A stretch of 64,000 nt of DNA, from contig OY755244.1 in assembly GCA_963576725.1 (NCBI GenBank), positions 77,251,620 through 77,315,619 of the forward strand. The letters run 5' to 3'. Position 1 is the stretch's first letter. The number at the start of each line of letters is the position of its first letter. The position numbers and the translations under genes are program-made. Below the pieces are notes generated by a model. It was not told where the DNA came from and did no database searches. It saw only the letters and a list, made by a program, of their open reading frames with translations. Shown one piece after another: positions 49,125-55,100 of this stretch. Origin of the DNA: Azorinus chamasolen. Its lineage: Eukaryota; Mollusca; Bivalvia; Cardiida; Solecurtidae.

Positions 49125-52100
49125 ACAGACACAGTGTCTATCTGTCTGTCTGTCCATCACACTTTTTTTTATTCTAACACTTCTCCCAGCAGGTGACACA
49201 TGTGTTCCTTTGAACACTCTTGTTTTCAGCTTGATATGATTTAACCCATATTCATGAAAGAAATAATGGAATCATTACTATTTATTAGTTGAAGTTTTAT
49301 AAGGTAAAATTTTCAAGGATTTTTTTTTTGCTTTGACAAAAACAGTAGAATCAGATCTATATCATCAGGAGCTGCTCTGTTTGCTAATGTGTGAAAAGGT
49401 GTTTACATGAGGAAAGGGTTAACTCTCCCATAGGCTGTTTTTAGACTCAATCTCCTTGAATAAATCTACTCAAAAGGAGAATTTACTAGAGAGAAAAAAA
49501 ATAGAATAATGTTGTTTGGAAACCATTGTGATAAATAGAGCATTTGCTCCTATGGAGCAAATGCTCTATTTATCACAATGGTTTCAAAAAAAGTTTTTCT
49601 CGGAGGCATCAATAGGCGTCAATATGAGGGAATGGGTTAATAGTTGCTTACCTGGCAAAGAGTCTGGTATATATTTCCAAGTACAAACTGGGCTATATCA
49701 GTGCAGTGCTCATTCTTTTATTACCTACAGGTACTCTGAAAGATAAGGCTAGGAAGCTGATCAAGTTTTCATTGCCATTATCGACTTTTTTAATTGGTTC
49801 TTAATTCAGGTCAGATTTCAGTCTTCTTGTGTTATCTTTTGACCTGTCAACATGTCCAGATGTTAGAAGTTACTTTAGTGTTTATGTATTGCTGTTTTAC
49901 CGGTAACAATAACCAACCAATTGGAAATGCTCAGATATAAATGGTCAGTGACCTGTTGATCTTTGAAAATATAGATTTTGATTGGTCAATGACCTTTGGA
50001 TCTTTTGAAATAGAGGGTTTGATTGGTCAGTGAACTTGGGCCGAGCAACTAGTTGCATGAAACGAGACTTAATATACCCCTTGTTTCATTTACAGTAGAA
50101 CCTGTGTTAAGTGGTCATTCATTTATTGAACATAGGAGTCTTAAAAAGCTGGTGGTTGCTTAATGCAGGTCAAAAGTCCTATAGTAGCTTTCTGCATTAC
50201 TTTTGACCTGTTTTAAGCTACCACCTGCCCATCAGACCCATAATTAGACTTTTTTGATGGTCACTTTAGACAGGTTCTATAGTAGACTGAAAACAAGAGG
50301 AATTAGTAATCATTTGTAGTATTTGGTTATCATAATACTGGTAGTATTGTAAACCAGGCAATAGGCTTGAGCAAAAGGTTCAGTCTCAGCCCAGGAAATG
50401 ATATGAACATAGGACTTTTTGGCCATGGCCAGTACTGCAGAATCAGATCTATGTTACTCCATCAGCAAACAGAGCAGACCCTGATCAGATGGCTCCTACA
50501 GGAGCCATCTGATTTGGATCTGCTCTGTTTGCAAAAACATAAAAAGGCATACATGTAATACATATATTATGCCAATAATGCTTTACAAAACTTTTGTCTA
50601 CAATGTATATGAAAATAACATTTTATCATTACAAATACTTTCAATTTTACTTCTTTTATTCATTTCAGTGTTCAACGTCATGTGATATGGGCATTGCAAT
50701 ACGAGCGATCAAATGTGAGGCTTCATCTGGCCAGATTCTGGATGACTTCCGCTGTGATGCAACATTGAGGCCTTATGAGACAAAGCATTGTAGTCTTAAC
50801 CCATGTCCCACCACCGTTCTCAGCACTAGTACAGAGATTGTCACTCCTGCAACCACGCCCAAAACCTTCACATGGTCAACTGGGAGCTGGACACAGGTAA
50901 GAATAACATGTTACTTGTACAGTCAAGTGTCTGTAGAACAACCTAAAAGAAAGCCTAAAACTATTGTTCTTTGTCCCTTTCCCAAATGAACATTTTATGC
51001 TTGAATTGATCACTTTATGAATATGCATTAACTTAATTTTTATCAGTAAAATTTGGAAATTCATTAGGAAGCAGAGCAGGCCTTGATCCTATAGGAGCTC
51101 TCTGATCTGGGTCTATTCTGTTTGCAAATACAGTAAAACCCCACTAATGCGACCACCTAAAGAGGTATAATTCTTGGTGCTAGTAGCAGGTGGTAGCTTA
51201 ATGCAGGACAAAAGTAATGCAGAAAGCTCCCAGAGGAGCTTTCTGCATTACTTTTGCCCTACATTAAGCAACCACCTGCTTATAAAGACAATCATGTGTA
51301 TTTATTAAGTGGTCGCATTAGAGGGGTTCTACTGTATGTGAAAAAGCATTTATATGAGGGCTGGAGTATCTTGTCATGGAAACTCCCCAAGTTGCATAAA
51401 TAGTTATGCTTTTTTTCACTTGCAGACTAGAATGTGACTGAACTTTAACCCATTCTCTCATAGGTTATTTTTAGACCCAACCTATTTGAACAAATCTACC
51501 GAAAAGGAGCAAAATGTTAGAATTAGGTAATTTTGAAACCAGTGCGATGAATAGAGCAAATGCTCTATTTATCACAATGGTTTCATAAAGCAACTTTTAC
51601 AGAGGCGTAGAAAGGCGTATTTATGGAGAAAAGGGTTAAGAGACACCTTTCATGCCTTTACAAACAGAGTAGACCCAGATCAGACATCTCCTGTAGGCGT
51701 CATCTGATCAGGGTCTGCTCTGTTTGCTTATGAACTTCCTCAGTTTCTTGCATGATCAAAAATTCTTTTGTTCATATGCCGTTGTAAATATTCAGCTAAT
51801 TTATAACCTTGCTGCCTTTATATCTTACATGAATATTTATGGGGTAGAGTTTTAACCCTTTCCTTCATAAATACCACTTTCTACGCCTCTGTAAAAGTCA
51901 CTTTATGAAACCATTGTGATAAATAGAGCATTTGCTCCTTAGGAGCAAATGCTCTATTTATCACAATAGTTTCAAAATTACACAATTCTAAAATTTTCCT
52001 TTTCTCTAGTAAATGCTGCTTTTGGGTAGATTTATTCAAAGAAGTTGGATCTAAAAATAGCCTATGAGGGAATGGGTTAAAGTAGTAAACTGTCTACAAA

Positions 52101-55100
52101 TTTTCTAATTCACTGAATTCTAATTCACTAACTATTGTTGCAAGATTTAAATGTCAAAATACATTATTTCTCACAAAACTTTAGTTTCTCTGAAATCAGT
52201 TTTATGTAAATTTAGAAAACTGAAGTACAATGTATGCAAATTGATATCTGATAGGCACTTAAGCTATCTGTGACTTACAGTAAAACCTGTCCAAAGCGGC
52301 CATTCATTTATTGAACATAGTAGTCTTAAACAGCAGATGGTTGCTTAATGCAGGGCAAAAGTCATGCAGAAAGTTTCTATAATTTGTGACCACTCTTTAG
52401 AATCGTTTCTTTGACACCATTCTAAAGTGTGGTCACAACATAGGGTTTGGCGAAGAAATAAAAGTTATTCTTGAAAATGCTTATTAACACAGATAGTCTA
52501 TACTTTTGTGAAAGTTACCAAGTGTTGAAAGAGTAAGTGGAACACAGTGAAGAAATCTTATTTTATGTTGTTCAGTGTTCAGCATCCTGTGGTGAAGGAA
52601 TCAAACAGCGCTATGTGACATGTATGAACAGTCAGAATGAGGCTGTGGATATGTTTGACTGTGATCAGCTGACCAAACCAGCAGAAACCGAAACTTGCAT
52701 ACAACAGGCATGTGGATACTGGAGAATGGGTGACTGGGGCAAGGTAGGTAACTCTGGGGCATGCCGTGAGGACAGTCGCCCATTGAATACTGAATTTTTT
52801 TGTCAAAGTGGAATGTCACTGTTTAACAGTACTGTCGTTTTAGTATGAAAAGGTTAACTTAAGAAAAAGAGTTATGAAAGCCGAACAGTGCAGTCCGGTC
52901 CCAGATAAAAAGACTCCTCTATGATCCATCTCATGTATATGTTCACTGTTTGCAAATGTTAGAAAACTTATGAAAGGGTTAGGGATTACTATCCAATTGA
53001 AATACGGAAAAAAACCAGGAGATCAAGTGTTCAACACTATATTGTTAACCCTTTCCTTGTTCTATGTTTATTCCAAATTTCAGTACCTACTGAATATTCA
53101 TGGACAAAATAGTTATATTGAAATATGCAAGGTGGAACACTGTAGCCATTTAAGAAATTAAAGAAAAGGTCTACCAAATATTTATTAGCAAACAGAGCAG
53201 ACCCTGATCAGACGGCTCCTATAGGAGCCGTCTGATCTGGGTCTACTCTGTTTGCAAATGCGTGAAAACACGTTTATATGAGGGAAAGGGTTAACAAATC
53301 CAAGCAGTGCCTGTTATTATGTCATTTCATATTCCAGTGCTCTGTTACTTGTGGCTCCGGTGTGGAGACACGATTTGTTGTGTGCACGCTGATGGACAGG
53401 AAACCAGCCAATGAGGGGCAGTGTGATCTCAATGCTAAGCCAGAAACTGAGAGGAGTTGTACCATGCCGGAGTGCAAACCGGAGGAGTTTGATATCCATA
53501 TTATAACAACAAATACAGTGGTTGGCATCAGTCACTGGCGAGTCGGACCTTGGAGTGCAGTAAGTACAATCGACATTATTATAGTGCAATTTACACTGGC
53601 ACTCCTCGAAGATAACTTTATTGATAGTTTTAATCCTTTCCTCCATGAATATTTGTATAACTATTTATTACTGCATGAATATTCATAGACTGAATTGTTT
53701 AATTACACATAAACAAATAACTTTTTGGCTGTGATAGAAACTTAAGAATCAGGGTCCATGCTTATAAAGCTTTTAGTTGAGTCTGAGTTTCGTTCTCAAG
53801 CTTTTGATTGGTCAGATTTGAGTTCTCAAGCTTTTGATTGGTCAGATTTGAGTCTTTGGCTCAAATCTGACCAATCAAAAACTTGAGAACGAACTCAGAC
53901 TCAACTAAAAGTTTTATAAGCAGGGACCCAGATCTATAATGTTCCATAAGCAAACAGAGCAGACCCTGATCAGACAGCTCCTACAGTAATGTGTTTATTT
54001 CCTTGTGTCTGTTTTCAGTGTTCAACGACCTGTGGTACAGGATGGCAGAGAAGACAGGTGCTGTGTCGTGACGAGCAGGGACCCAGTGAAACTTGTGCCG
54101 AGGACCAGAAACCAAACAGCCGACAAAGCTGTGATGTAGGACCATGTCCTGCATGGGCAAAAAGCGACTGGTCTCCGGTTAGTAGATTTAATGTGAATAG
54201 AATGAATGTCATGTGGTTTGTGTTAACCCTTTACTCCATAAATACACCTTTCTATGCCTTTGCAAATAGAGTAGACCTAGATCAGACAGCTCCTGTAGGA
54301 GCCATCTGATCAGAGTCTGCTCTGTTTGCTTATGATATATACATGTAGATGTAATTCTACAGTTTCTGCTATTGCCAAAAAATCCTGTGTCTGTGTTGAA
54401 TCATAAAAATAATCTAATTAATATTCATGATGTCATTATTTTTTACATTAATATTCGAAGAGTTTTCTGCATGACTCACTCGCATTAAACAGCCACCTGC
54501 CTAAAAGTATCTAAATTCTTCTATACTAGAATTCCAGTTTAGAGAGCTTTAACTGTACATGTTCTATCAAGATGCCAACAGAAACTGCTTTAACGTAGTC
54601 CAGCATTTCTAGTCATACCAGTGAAGATACAGACAGATGAATTATTGACGAGTATTTTTGATGTTGATCAATGGAATACTGATTAACCCTTTCCTCCAAA
54701 AATACGCCTTTCTACGCCTCTGTATTAACCACTTCTTGAAACCATTGTGATAAATAGAGCATTTGCTCCTATGGGAGCAAATGCTCTGTTTATCACAATG
54801 GTTTCAAACTACAGAATTCTAAAATTTTACTTTTCTCTAGTAAATGCTTCTTCTGGGTAGATTCATTCAAAGAGGTTGGGTCTAAAAATAGCCTATGGAG
54901 GAAAGGGTTAATTATCTCGTTGCATTCTAATCACTTATGCAAACAGTTTGGATCCAGATGAGATGCCTAGTTACTGTTTGACACTCTGATTGCATTTAGA
55001 AACTATTTTTGTTTTATTTCCAGTGCTCCAAATCCTGTGGAGGTGTGGGCATGCAGAAACGGACAGTCCAATGCCAGTCTGCTGATGGACAGAAATTGGA

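Larger units (their letters stand above)
47331..50668. other. Intron 17 (3.3 kb, longest between two exons in the window)
   Basis: It holds a rearranged B copy (47367-47500), a C copy (47570-47739), a B copy sharing its TTAA, a C copy (48424-48672), P13, a TCTG microsatellite, a C copy (49240-49422), A19, P14 and a C copy (50395-50555). 47990-48420 and 49640-50090 look single-copy, except for a 45-bp imperfect tandem repeat with GATTGGTCA at 49940-50035. Confidence 0.78.
50897..52575. other. Intron 18 (1.7 kb)
   Basis: It holds a C copy split by P15 (about 51050-51365), A20, a C copy (51640-51855), A21, a truncated P (52278-52383) joined to a short inverted-repeat element (52386-52455). 52080-52270 is single-copy. 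Confidence 0.8.
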
